Assembly: GCA_027405735.1 (NCBI GenBank)
Contig: JAPEHQ010000009.1
Coordinates: 1,674,001-1,738,000, forward strand
Direction: 5' to 3'
Source: Mucor racemosus
Lineage: Eukaryota > Mucoromycota > Mucoromycetes > Mucorales > Mucoraceae
Length of the DNA: 64,000 bases
The position numbers and the translations under genes are program-made. Shown piece by piece: positions 35,645-47,614 of the stretch. The notes below the pieces were generated by a model that was not told where the DNA came from, made no database searches, and saw only the letters and a program-made list of their open reading frames with translations. Within the stretch, counting starts at the first letter, position 1. Every line of letters begins with the position of its first letter.

Positions 35645-36389
35645 TATTTTTGGATAATAGAAAGAAGAAAAAGGCAAAAAGACATAATCAACAACTCAGC
35701 ATACGTTTTCATTTGCAAAATGGAAAACTTTAATAACAGGTGACACCATTTGCTTGAAGCAGTAATTATTGAGTTTTATGGAAAAAAATATGCTTGATTA
35801 CAAAGCACGTTGAATTGAATATGGAATAGATAAGCATTCCATTAAATATATCTCATTCCACAAGAGTTTATTATACATATTTTCATGATAAAAGTGAATA
35901 TTTGGGTTGATCTGACCAATTTTGATTCAAAATTCGATTGGTAAGGATGTAGATATGACGCTTGGATGATTTATGCATATATTTTTGTTCAACAAATGAC
36001 GATTTCACCTCTCATGTAAAAAAAAAAAATGCATGTCTCAGAAAACAAGAAAAATTGAATACTATCAATTTTAATGAATACTTGATCAAAAGGAAGAGAT
36101 GCCTTCAAAAGTACTGAAACATAGCTGGACATGTCGTAAACATACTTATAGTTTTTGTTTTCAAATAGAGCATTCTTTAGTCATCCAAACCAGTCGATTG
36201 CGTGCTATATAAACGAAGAGTTTCTCATTTTTAAGCGTATTACAGACTACTAATTTTCAAATTTTAATAGTTTAATACATGAGTAATGTGGTATATATCG
36301 ATGAGATTGGAAACATGTATGAGTTTTTTATTATTATATTTACAGTGAAAAATAGAGAAATAAATGATTTATAAGAGTATGCGAGCGAT
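35645..36389. other. Intergenic region between PDI-like and 6PGDH genes
   Basis: No gene is seen. It holds the promoter of the minus-strand PDI-like gene and the 3' end of the 6-phosphogluconate dehydrogenase gene. No distinctive motif was found. Confidence 0.5.
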
Positions 36390-38022
36390 TTAAGCATCAT
36401 AGGTAGAGGCAGAGACATTTCCACCCTTGCCTGTCCAATTAGTATGAACATGCTTACCAGGATTAGACAAAAGCTCGTATGTATGAGCACCAAAGTAATC
36501 ACGTTGAGCTTGAAGAAGATTAGCAGGAAGCGTCTCATGACGAAGACCATCATAAAAGTTCAAAGCAGTTGAAAGAGCAGGAGTAGGGATACCTTGACCT
36601 ACAGCAAATGCAACGACTTCTCTCCATGAACTTTGGGCAGTAGAAGTAGCTTCTTGGAAAAAGGGATCAAACAACAAGTTTTCAAGTTTCTTGTCATTAG
36701 TATAAGCATCTTTGATCTTGCCCAAGAAGACTGAACGAATAATACAACCTCCACGCCACATCAAAGCAATGCCAGCAAAATTGAGATTCCATCCATAATC
36801 AGCACCAGCTTGGCGCATTAACATGAAACCTTGAGCATATGAAACAATTTTAGCGGCATAAAGAGCTTCACCAAGGGCATGCAGAAATTTTTTCTTGTCT
36901 CCAGAAAAGTTACCTTTTTGAGGGCCTGACAAGATCTTAGAGGCACGAGTACGTTCACCCTTGAGAGCAGAAAGACAACGAGAATACACAGCCTCACCAA
37001 TCAAGGTAACAGGAATACCACGATCAAGAGAATCTATGCCTGTCCATTTACCAGTACCCTTTTGACCAGCAGTATCAAGAATCTTTTCAACAAGAGGCTT
37101 ACCATCAGTATCCTTGTAGCGAAGGATATCTCGAGTAATTTCAATCAAGAAAGAATCTAATTTACCCTTATTCCAGCTATCAAAGACATCAGCCATTTCA
37201 TCTTCAGAAAGACCGAGACCTTCCTTCATGACTTGATAAATTTCACAAATCAATTGCATATCACCATATTCTGCATTAAATTATACGATTAAATGTTAGC
37301 GAGTCATGAAACGCACCCATAATGTTTTCTGTTGCTACATACCAATACCGTTATGAACCATTTTGACGTAATGGCCTGCACCAGATTCGCCGACCCAATC
37401 ACAACAAGGTGCACCATCAGGAGCCTTAGCAGCAATAGCTTGAAAAATGGGTTTAATAATAGGCCACGCAGCAGGATTACCACCGGGCATTAATGAAGGA
37501 CCGTAGCGAGCACCTTCTTCACCACCAGATACACCGGATCCAACAAAGAGAATACCTTTATCTTCTAATTCCTTGGCACGACGAATAGAATCGGGGAAAT
37601 GAGAATTACCGCCATCAATGATAACATCGCCCTTCTCCAAGAAAGGTAAAAGTTGCTCAATAAATGAATCAACGGGGCTACCGGCTTTGACCAACAACAT
37701 TACTTTTCTGGGACGCTTCAATTTAGAACAAAGCTCTTCAATAGAATGAGCACCAACAACATTAGTACCTAAAGTAAAAAGCATTTAATAAAATTGCATC
37801 ATCAATTGAATCAAAAAATCTAACCTTTAGCTTCATTAGCCAAGAAATGATCCACCTTTTCATGAGTACGATTATATGCACACACAGTGAAACCATTATC
37901 ATTCATGTTTAAAATCAAGTTTTGACCCATTACAGCCAATCCAATGAGACCAATATCAGCACTGCATATATGAGTTTAGAAACAATCATGTAATTTTTGA
38001 TTTAATAAACCTACGTTGCCAT
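36390..38022 (-). CDS. GND1: 6-phosphogluconate dehydrogenase, decarboxylating
   Basis: Predicted 483-aa cytosolic enzyme that converts 6-phosphogluconate and NADP+ to ribulose-5-phosphate, CO2 and NADPH in the oxidative pentose phosphate pathway. Four exons: 38015-38022 (only 8 nt, Met-Ala plus two bases), 37825-37961, 37343-37768 and 36390-37270. The N-terminal Rossmann motif '[17 protein letters not shown]' is restored by the first splice. Other marks are '[12 protein letters not shown]', '[20 protein letters not shown]', the catalytic '[19 protein letters not shown]' (across the last splice) and the family signature '[14 protein letters not shown]'. The length and the C-terminal tail '[15 protein letters not shown]' are normal. 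The very small first coding exon makes the start easy to miss by automated tools. Confidence 0.97.
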
Positions 38023-40552
38023 TTTGAATAAAATATGTTTGTTTATTGAAAGGTTACAAATGTATTGAAAAAGTAAAATATATATAAAAAAAACAGAAAG
38101 CGAATCAATCAAAGCACCATGTATTTTTATACATGGGAGTTTGTATTCAAAACACAATGCGTTATATTGGACATGATGTAAGCAGACTTTCCTCTCCTTT
38201 CTGACTTTTGGCCGGGTGGAACATGGTGAACAGAGACGTTTATGACTAATTCTGGTATAGATCCAACTTTTGGCATGATTTTTGTTTTATGGTAAAATAC
38301 TCTAGGATGAATATCAACAAATAGATATGCAATAGAAAATGAATTCAATGCCTATGGGAGCATTTTACTCTTTATTAGTCATTTTTCGTTGATGCTGCTG
38401 ATACTAACATTATCATAAACCCTTGGCATTGACAGATGAATGTTAAAGATGAATTGTCGGAGATGCTTATTTTTTTTATCTACGGTTTGTTCTACTAGTT
38501 CATGGCTCATTTGATTACATAAATATCTAAAGACTACAGTAATTTATACAATTCTGTATATATATTAGCCACTGGCGATTTGACTGATAAGTTTCTTTGT
38601 GTTACTCGAGATCTTTTCCCACATGAACAGTGTTTTCAATGTGGTACTCAAGTTTTTACATCCACACTTTCGCCGCTATGAAAACAACCTTTGCTATTGA
38701 AATAACCAAACAAGCTATGTGCTAGTTTTTGATTACATAAAATACCAAGACATTAATCTAATATATAAAAATATGCTTATGGTAGGGTAAACTGAATTTT
38801 GAAACAAGCTGATTAATTAAGTACGAAAGACATACTTATATAATCAATATATAATTCATATAGAGTCCTTTCAGATAGAAAAGTTATATCCAGTTCTACA
38901 TGTGATAGTATATTATACATGTGCTGAATAAATAAATGCTTTCTTTCTTGGTGGTCATATCAAATCAAACTTCTTAAGCATAAATCTGCATATGTATAGT
39001 CTATTAATAATGAAAAATGATCGTACAACTTAGATACTAGTGTCTATTTTTGAACGATGCATTTATCTCTCTGTGCTGCCTTATATTACTTGAAATGCCT
39101 TGAACAGTACGGATGTATACACACATTTTATCCAAAAAATTACCCCTGAGCGGAGATGAAACGTCAAATCATTTCTAAATTTGGAAAGTTTCAAGACAAG
39201 GTAGCAGGTTTTTCTGATTTTTTAAGAGTTTTTTCCTGCTTTTTATGTGCAGAATAATTATGGTAATAACAGATAACATGATTAGAAGTGTGAAGTATGC
39301 AATGCAGTTTTTTTTCTAAAAAATATAAAACAATTCATCAAAATCCCTATATTATTTTGAACGGGCTTCATAAATGGCTATTTTTGTTGATTTTCTACAA
39401 AATAAAAATCTTGAAAGCATAGCTCGCATGCCAAGTAATACGATGAGTTATTTGGAATATTTTTACCAATGTGTATTTTTATGTTAAAAAATCCTATAGA
39501 TAATGAATAAAAGAGGTGGGGCTTTAACTATTACCAATTGCAAAATAATAGTCTGCTGATTATTGCTGTTGTTCCAATAATTTATATCTATAATCCTTGA
39601 ACCAATTGTCAACTTAATATTTATATTATGCATTTTCAAAAATTGCAATGAATGCATTAATCATTGAGTCCTAACACAAAAAACTAAAAGATTCAAGAAA
39701 AATAAAAGGATGATTAGTAATTCAGCGCAAACTGTTTACATTCCCATATTGGTATTGAAATGATTATTGCTGTTCAAAGCTAGAACCATCCGACATCATT
39801 TGATGAGGATCTACATACGTGTACGGTACGGTATTGCACAAGGTTTGATGGAATTTTTCTGTTGTTTTTAGGTTAATATATAATAATGTGCATACATCAT
39901 AAAGTCTAGATCGAAACATCAGTCATAATATTAGTGTATGTACTACCGCATAAATCATAATTCTCATGAAATTTTGAGGTATTTTTTTGTGTTTGTTTTG
40001 ATGTATAAACGCGACAAGACACACGTAAAATAAATGTAATTCGCGTTGAAATAATTCAAATAACCTTATTGATGTGCATACATATACAGTATATTTGGAA
40101 ATAAAATATTCTCATATGCATCACAATATGACTGTAGTAGAATTACAATAAACAAGCAATCAAAAAAGTACGTGGCGTAAATTAAGTTTAATAGTTTTCA
40201 TACAAACAGTTTTCAGTAGCATATAAACATTGTTTTTTCAGTTTCTTTTGGCGCCTAGGGATGATTTCTTAGGATACATAATATAATAAATAAGCAACGT
40301 ATCACAATAATATTTATCTGGGTATACCCCCATCATATCATGCAGTCCTTATTATTATTCACACCACTTGAAATAAGAAAAAAAGACAAAATGTAACATG
40401 AAAAAAGACCGTTTTTATGTATTTTTCAAGAAAGTGATATAGAGCAAATAATGTTTAATCATTTTTATTGATACTATAAATATATATATACGCAAAGGAA
40501 GTATTTTTTTTTTTTAGGTTTTAATATGATGTATGAAAAATATGATTTTCAT
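38023..40552. other. Long gene-free AT-rich region
   Basis: 2.5 kb without a supported gene. A minus-strand open frame at 38127-38348 lacks any domain. I found no tandem repeat, transposon end or structured RNA that I can support. The part near 38023 should hold the 6-phosphogluconate dehydrogenase promoter. Confidence 0.45.
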
Positions 40553-41004
40553 TTACTTCTTGGACTTGGGGTTATCGGGTGAGCTAGCCCAGTTGCTTGC
40601 CTATTAAAAAAAGATTAGTTTAATTTTGATTCGCGATTAATAACAGCTAACAAAAAATCTTACAGCCTTCTTAAAGACCTAAAGAAAGGATGGCAATGTT
40701 AGAAACATACATTTGATAGCACATATCAATGATCAACTTACATCTTTATGTGGCAAATCAGGATTCTCCTTTTTGACTTTGGCAATTTCAGACTATAAAT
40801 AAAATGTTTTGATTAATTATTTTTATCACAAAATGCACTTTCTTATCCTTATCCTTTTTGATTTACCTTGATAAAAGTGTTATAAGCAGAAACCTTTCTT
40901 CCACCTTTATAATTGGATGCATCAATTAGCTTGATTTACAAGTAAATTAACGCGTATTTTATATTAAAACAATTACCTTTCTTTGTGATCTTTTCTTTGG
41001 CCAT
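40553..41004 (-). CDS. 59-aa YABBY/HMG-box-like small protein, five exons
   Basis: Predicted 59-aa protein assembled from five tiny exons: 40977-41004 (28 nt), 40867-40904 (38), 40742-40792 (51), 40664-40678 (15) and 40553-40600 (48), with four GT-AG introns of 63-74 nt. All phases agree and the frame ends in TAA. The product contains 'RKVSAYNTFIKSEIAKVKKE', then 'NPDLPHKDVFKKAASNWASS', then 'PDNPKSKK'. This strongly resembles the HMG-like C-terminal domain of plant YABBY proteins (SAYNxFIKxEIxxxKxxNPxxxHxxAFxxAAxNWxxxP), which is also known from small fungal proteins. It is likely a nuclear DNA-binding or chromatin protein. Lysine-rich ends support this. More coding exons than 12 codons each is unusual for so short a protein, and each exon is too short to stand out alone. 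Confidence 0.85.
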
Positions 41005-41302
41005 CTTGATCAAATGTTTTGTATGTAAAAGAAAAAAGATATAAAAGAGATGATCAAGAAAAATTGATTTTCAACCTGAAAAATGAAAATCTAAATCTAC
41101 ATGGAACCAATACAAAAGCCTACAAATCGACAATGTATCACATGATCGCCCTAATAGTCGTTTTTCAATAATATTATCGACTCCATTGAGTGGATTGCAC
41201 CACATCGACCAATTCATATTAATAATAAGCCTTTTGCTACCCTCTTTTTCCTCTGACACAAAAGATGTAAATCAAATTATATCTTTATTTAATAGAGAAA
41301 AG

Positions 41303-41851
41303 TTAAGTTTGGACCAACAAACTCTTTAACCCAACAATAGCCTTCTTTGAGCTTTGTTTATCTTGGACGATACACAAAATCAAAACTGTAACAGATTCTT
41401 CTCCTAATAAATATACTTTGCTATCATCACCTTTGCTGTTTTCTTCATGTTTTTGCTTCTCTTTTTGGATTTGTTGAAATGCTGCAACAATATTCTTGTA
41501 TTCATCATCATCGCCTAAAAATTCTTGCACTGATTTAATTTTGAATTCTCCTCCTATTATTTCTTCATCGATTAGCCCAAGTTGCGCCAGTTCCTTATCT
41601 GTTGTTGGTAAATGGTCGTGTTCGGTACTTGTGTTTATCCATTCAAATGCTTCATCAGATTCAGATGAAAGGTAAACATCTTTGGTAGCATTACTTAATA
41701 GTTCTTTAGCTTCTTCAACTGCAGGAAACACGCATGGTCTGAGGCCAGTATTTGCTATTTCTTCTGAAACAGTTTTTGTAGGCGGTCCAGGGTTAATTGT
41801 TGGATTATTCAACATGGCCATAAAGCTTTTATCTCCTTCTGATTCTGACAT
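41303..41851 (-). CDS. NuiA-like (nuclease A inhibitor-like) protein
   Basis: Predicted 182-aa single-exon protein. The middle holds 'AKELLSNATKDVYLSSESDE' followed by 'AFEWINTST', resembling the N-terminal part of the cyanobacterial nuclease A inhibitor family (…AT..LLYPSESD.PFE..). The end 'VYLLGEESVTVLILCIVQDK' then 'KKAIVGLKSLLVQT' resembles its C-terminal strands (VYRVG...V.VYIVG....IAGLKT..VET). NuiA blocks the DNA/RNA non-specific endonuclease NucA in Anabaena; the target here is unknown. No signal peptide or membrane segment is present. An alternative is a nucleosome-assembly-like acidic protein. The start ATG gives 'MSESEGDKSFMAML', and the next ATG is too far inside to keep the length. 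It sits 298 bp upstream of the YABBY-like gene on the same strand. Confidence 0.75.
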   Translation of the reverse strand: MSESEGDKSFMAMLNNPTINPGPPTKTVSEEIANTGLRPCVFPAVEEAKELLSNATKDVYLSSESDEAFEWINTSTEHDHLPTTDKELAQLGLIDEEIIGGEFKIKSVQEFLGDDDEYKNIVAAFQQIQKEKQKHEENSKGDDSKVYLLGEESVTVLILCIVQDKQSSKKAIVGLKSLLVQT

Positions 41852-43977
41852 GTTGATAAAAATGTATAAAAATACTTTGTTTAATCTGGTTATCTTGCTA
41901 GTTTCCCTTTTTATTTAAATAACTGCATTTCATGTTATGAATTTTGTGACCGTTGGCGGTTTGTATTACTCCAATACATCATCGTGAGATCAGACATCAT
42001 GCAAGGCTTGTTTGGCAATGAGTAACCGGGAGAGACCAGGTTTCTTTCCTAGGTCTATAAGAAGTAGCATTGAAATACACAATCAAATGAATGATAATCA
42101 AATATAATCTGACATTCTAAACGCTCACTATATTTGCATCACAAACGAGGAGTAGTGGTGATAGTTGTAGCAATAGTAGTATGTAGTAACTACTGCACTT
42201 TTTGAATTTCAAATGCAGATTAATGCAAAATGTTCTTTTAGAATATTATAGTTACTTCCACAATCAATGAAAATACTTCATATCTTGTATATAAATATAA
42301 AAACATGTCATGTATATCTTAATATTTTTTGTTTTGTATATAAATAACTCATTTCAATATATTTAATACGATATATATAATAGGAACCAAAATCGGAGTT
42401 TTAATTGGTTAAGTAGCAGCAGTAGCATTTTGTAGCATCATTTGTTATTCTTTGCATAAACGCCAAACGAAATGGTTGATTATGTTCATTTTTTAATAAT
42501 AAACGTATGCTAGATCTACATAAAATACTTATTTGGAGATTCATTATGCCAAAAAGCTTAAACATCGCTTTATTCAAGTAAGCTAATAAAAACAACATTT
42601 CCAATCCGACATACTTCGTCAAAAATAAACAATGGCAATGGGCTATTTTTCTCACAAAGATTGAATAATAAGCTTTATTTCGTATAAACTAATAGTTAAA
42701 GAAAAAAATATACAAGTAATGAACATAAACACTGAATACAGTCTTGGCAATTATTTTAACAGCATGAAAACTTCAGAATATGCTTCAAAATTTGCCATTT
42801 TAAATTAGCTTTTTCTTCGATTTTAAATAGGATTGATGATTTGAAGACTATGCTCTTGATCCTTTTATCTCTTGATGCTTTTTATTATATTTTATTGATT
42901 TTTTTTCCGATTTTATTCATGGATCCAAGGATTGCAAGGCATATATTCAAGACGAAGCTCACCGCATATTTAATATGCATTAATTATTCGTGTATATCTA
43001 GAAAAAAAAAGTTACCCCAAATGCCAAAATTCTGTCAAAACTGGATAGTATCGAAAGAAATATTGTGAATGCTTAATGCCATTTGCTTTTTGCGCGATTC
43101 TCATTTTTTTATATGTCATGATAGGTGGAAATTTTATTAAAGAAAATCAAGCGCAATGTGGCCCCATCATCTAGTCCTGAACAAAGCGCAGATAATGTAT
43201 CCTCAACCGATACTCAAAAACTCTATGAACAGATGATTGAAAATTATTTGGATACAATCAGAAAAGTCGAAAGCCTTAAAATTGAATATCAAATGTTGCA
43301 TGCTCGACTTAACGATTTAAAATGATTCGTACATAATAAACATTGCCAAGACAAAGAACTTTCAGCCGCGTTAAAACAAAACAAATACTTGAGAAAATAA
43401 TTTGATAATGAATAACATTAAGACTTCCTGTTTGTTTAAAAACTTGGAATAAAGAATGTATTTCAATCCTCCTTATAATGTCCTCAATTCAGACCCCCAC
43501 GTTTTCTTTTAAGAGATTTTTTATAGCTTTGGAAAGTACATTACGGCCAATTATGAACATATGAACTAGACCCCTGAATGTGGTTTTGTATCATGTATCA
43601 TACATGAATTTTGCATATCTTTATACAAATATTGTAGATGACAAAGATTATTTGGCCTCTTGAGAAAATGTCGGTGATCTGGCGAGTATTATCCTTAAAT
43701 ATCCTGGAAAAACCATTTAACGTGTGAATTATTAGCATTGATTACTTTTTCTCATGCAGACAGATATCAATAATAGTGCATCTAGATATTATATAATGAC
43801 TTTTTGACCAACGTTGGGAGCTAAATTATAACACTTTGCCTCCTTTTTTCGACAAAAAAATATTACTATAACTCGAGATAGAAGTTTTTATGCGTATTAC
43901 AAAAATCAATTGCTATATAAGCTGTAGGTTTTTCCGCAATTCCCACATCTTTGCTTTTATAAATTATATATAAACAA
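41852..43977. other. Intergenic region with one doubtful small ORF
   Basis: I see no secure gene. An exon-like frame at 43125-43325 follows a TAG acceptor. It reads into a short helical segment ('KLYEQMIENYLDTIRKVESL') and ends '...HARLNDLK'. It could be the last exon of a small coiled-coil protein or a remnant, because no convincing upstream exon was found. The rest is AT-rich without recognisable elements. Confidence 0.4.
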
Positions 43978-45743
43978 ATGAGTCAACCCACAGTAGCAGT
44001 TATTGGCAGCGGGTACATATAAACATGATATTTAGGGACTGTATCGATTATATTGACAAATAAATAGATTCAGTGGAATTACAGCAGCTGTTCAACTTAA
44101 AAAGAAATTGGGTATTGTTGCTCAAATATTTGAAGGAACAAAGGATATCGGAGGAACGTGGAATTACAATACATATCCTGGGTGTGCCTGTGATATTCCT
44201 AGTCATTTGTACTCGTTTAGTTTTGAGCTTAATCCAAGTATGCATTACTTGATTATTACATTGGAAGTATCTAATTTCATATATAGACTGGAGTAAAAAA
44301 TACAGCCCCCAAAAAGAGATTCATGAATACATGCAAGGTGTAGCAAGAAAACATAGTATTTATGAGCAAACTCAATTTGAAACAAAAGTTATCCGTGCAA
44401 CTTGGATTGAAGAAAGAAAGAAATGGGAATTGGAATTGCATCAGCCAACAATTCATAAAGATAATCAAATTAAATACTTTGATTTCGTGTATGTATGCAT
44501 GCATTTAATATACGGATATCTTGATTATTAATTGGTTTTTATATAGATTCGGATGCATAGGTGGTTTAAGAGTGCCCAATATTCCTAAGCAGTTTCAAGC
44601 ATTTGAAGGAAAAATCATTCATTCAGCTTATTGGGATAATGATTATGATTTCAATAATAAAACTGTAGCCGTCATTGGCAGTGGTACAAGGTATGTTTTA
44701 GGATGGTAACATTGAATTATAGAACACTAAATTATCTTTCTGCATTTAGTGCCATTCAAATTGTACCTAATTTAGCACCTAGAGTTAAACATTTGCATAG
44801 TTTTCAACGTACTCCTACTTGGGTTGGTCCCCGAGATCAATTTGAATTCTCAAGCTTTGTTAAATTTATATTCGCATATGTCCCTTTTGCCATGTTTCTT
44901 TATCGTACTTTTCTCTTTTATATTCGTGATCTCAATTTCAGTGCTTGGGGTGATGCTAAATCAAAGCGTGCAAAGTTAGTTAGAGAAGGTATCAAAATGC
45001 ATATGACACATGTGCTTGAATCGCATAATCGTCCTGATTTAGTTGAGAAATTGATTCCTGACTTCCCTGTTGGATGTAAAAGAATTGGTATTTCCGATGA
45101 TTATGTGCAATCTTTATGTGCAGCAAATGTCACTGTAAATACATCTACTATTCAAAATATCCAGGGCAGAACTATCACAACCGCAGACGGCAATGAAACA
45201 GAAGTAGATGTATTATGTCTCGCTACTGGATTCGATGTAGATGGATTTTTAGGAGAGCTTCAAGTCAATGGCAGAGATGGTGTCAATTTGAACAAACTTT
45301 GGGATGATAATACAGCCAAAACATATAAATCTATAAATATACATGGATTTCCAAATTACTTTACATTGCTCGGTCCAGCATCTGCATTAGGTCATAACTC
45401 TGTAGTAGTTATCATTGAAAGGTAAATAAAACAAGATATCAAAAAGAAAATCAGTCAGATTTATTAACATTTCGTGATAAATAGTCAAATTGATTTCTGC
45501 GTCAAAATGATAGAATACATGATGAAGAATCAAATTACCAGTTTAGACCCTACTGAAAAGGCTCAAGAAACCTTTTCTAGTGGTTTACAAGCAAGATTTG
45601 AAGGCACTGTTTGGAGAGGTGGATGTGAATCTTGGTACATTAACAAGCATGGTGACATTCAAACATTGTGGCCATCTACAGTTACTAGTTTTATAAAAAT
45701 GCTTAAGCATACAGATTATGAAGAAAATTATATCAAAAACTAA
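43978..45743 (+). CDS. Flavin-containing monooxygenase, Baeyer-Villiger type
   Basis: Predicted 493-aa FAD/NADPH-dependent monooxygenase in six exons: 43978-44012, 44068-44237, 44287-44488, 44547-44690, 44750-45421 and 45485-45743. The FAD-binding Rossmann motif 'VIGSGFSGITAAVQL' is formed across the first splice. 'GGTWNYNTYPGCACDIPSHL' is typical of the flavin monooxygenase/BVMO group. The type I BVMO fingerprint FxGxxxHxxxWD is present as 'FEGKIIHSAYWDND' (about residues 155-168). The NADPH-binding motif 'VAVIGSGTSAIQIVPNLAP' is joined by the fourth splice, and 'VLCLATGFD' lies before the C-terminal part. Family members insert oxygen next to ketones or oxidise heteroatoms; the substrate cannot be predicted. 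A FAD-binding small exon of 35 nt carries the start. No biosynthetic-cluster partners are adjacent. Confidence 0.92.
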
Positions 45744-45892
45744 AAAAGAAAAAAAAAATAAAGCCTTTTTTTTTCAATATATTATTATTTACAAGATTTT
45801 GAATATAAAAAAGTGTTTAGCAAGTATAACAAATAACATGATACATTTGTAGAAGAGAATAAAGTTCTATTTTTTTTTTTTTTTGCTTTATA

Positions 45893-47352
45893 TTATGTTG
45901 ATCTTGTAATACTACTACCTGCAGTAGGTGGTGGGGGAATAGCTGCAGTGGTGGCAGTAGTTGTAACACTACTAGAACCTTCATTGTTAGGTGATGGAGT
46001 ACTCAACATTATTTCGACAGCTCTATTCAAATTGTTGTGTGCTGATGAAAGTGCTCTAGTAATATTTTCTCGTGGATGATCAGGAAACATGGCAAGCAAA
46101 ACTCTAGTATGCTCAGGGGAGGGAGGCTCGAGCTCTGATCCTGCAACGTCTCTGCCAGTGATTGTATCCAGATATTCCTGGAAAAAAGAAAGGTTTTTAG
46201 TTTCTAAATACTGAATTGCTTAAATAAAAAGCTTACTCTCACTGATGAAGTCCCTTCAGTTGCTGCTGCTGATACAGATGCTGTTTCTGACCTAGTACTG
46301 GCACTAGCATTTGTTGCTCTTCTATTCCTTAAGCCACTTGTCATAAGGTTATCGACCGGTAAGATACCTGTTACAATGGGTCGTTGGCTAGGTGTTGTAG
46401 CAGCTGAACGTGCGATAGGTGGTGATACCAAAAAAGGCTTTACAAATCGAATGGTTAGTTTTTGTATGATAGCAGGAAATCGCCATTGTTTAATGTTTCC
46501 AATATCTGTTCTATACAATGCTCCTGAAAGAATACCACAAATCGCAGGCGTTAATGTTTCAAAAGACTGTGAAAATGCTACTTGAAATGCCAAAATATAC
46601 AGAAACAACTTGTTGCTCATGACAACTCCAAATACTCGAAATCGATACGTTACTGGAATAATTCGGTAATATTGGTAAAGGGCCGAGAATATCAATGCGT
46701 AACTATATGATTTAAATCGTATTTCATTACTACATGTATCAATCACTATACGAAAAGTACGTACGGTCCACCAGGTATACTCTTTAATCCAATTCGTGAT
46801 CCAACGACCAGTGCTCCCAATTCCAATAATGTAGATATCACTACTGATATAAAAAGAAAAGCCTAATAATGTGGTAAATTATAACCTATTAGCTCTTCTG
46901 TTTTTCTCTGTCTCCTTTTGTTTATGTTCCTTTTTACCGTATATTTTGAACTTCCATATTGTCTCTCAATTACTCTCAATATATATAGCAGTAATGAACC
47001 GAAAAATACATCTCCTGAGCTTCCAAATGCTATTTGTGAAGTTAACAATCTCCAAAACTAATTAAAAATCAAGTTACTACAAATTGTAAGTGAAAATACC
47101 ATGTAGAATCCTTACTTGATGATGAATGGTAATGTGTGGAATAAGTTGTAAATTGAAATATTGTTTGACATTCATGATGGCGGCCAAGATAGAACAAGCA
47201 CCCACGAACAGTACCAAGAATTTGGTTACTGGAACATTATAAAAGCCTATGTTATCGAGTTTATTATGCAAATAAAGGGTTAAAGTTTATAGCACATATT
47301 TTGCAAAGTTCAACTGATAAAATTGCTTACCTGCTGGTCCAGTTGCCTGCAT
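45893..47352 (-). CDS. ER pseudo-rhomboid with C-terminal CUE/UBA domain (UBAC2/Dsc2-like)
   Basis: Predicted 373-aa polytopic membrane protein in six exons: 47331-47352, 47116-47246, 46938-47057, 46765-46862, 46237-46702 and 45893-46177. It follows UBAC2: 'GFYNVPVTKFLVLFVGACSI' in TM1, 'FWRLLTSQIAFGSSGDVFFG' then 'LYILRVIERQYGSSKYT' (human has RIFERRYGSRKF), 'YQYYRIIPVTYRFRVFGVV' and 'LTPAICGILSGALYR'. The last exon gives a ubiquitin-binding CUE/UBA helix bundle, 'VLLAMFPDHPRENITRALSS' then 'NNLNRAVEIMLS' (about 305-340). UBAC2 and fungal Dsc2 are catalytically inactive rhomboids that work in ER-associated degradation or Golgi Dsc ubiquitin ligase complexes. The rhomboid catalytic serine/histidine pair is not apparent. 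The final donor could instead be the GTGAGA six bases upstream. It is divergently paired with RPB4. Confidence 0.9.
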
Positions 47353-47614
47353 TTCTTTATATATAATTTATAAAAAAAAAATAAAAAAAAAGTTTAATAT
47401 ATATAAAGAAGGTATAATAAGATAACCAAGAGATACAAGAACAGGGAAACTCGAGGATTTTATACTTCATATTCCATCTTCCTGAATTGGAGTCTCAGAA
47501 TTACGACGCAATTCCAGTACAATGGTTGCAACAAACGTCACGAAATAAAGGATCCTCCTTCACTAATTTCTTTATCTTTTCTTCTTTGCTATTTTACATA
47601 TACAACAATCAAAC
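47353..47614. promoter_or_regulatory. Shared divergent promoter of UBAC2/Dsc2-like and RPB4 genes
   Basis: The 262-bp gap between two start codons pointing outward must hold both promoters. It contains an ACGTCA half-CRE near 47536-47542 in 'CAAACGTCACG' and a pyrimidine-rich tract near 47561-47590 before the RPB4 start. No TATA box is obvious at a fixed distance. Confidence 0.5.
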
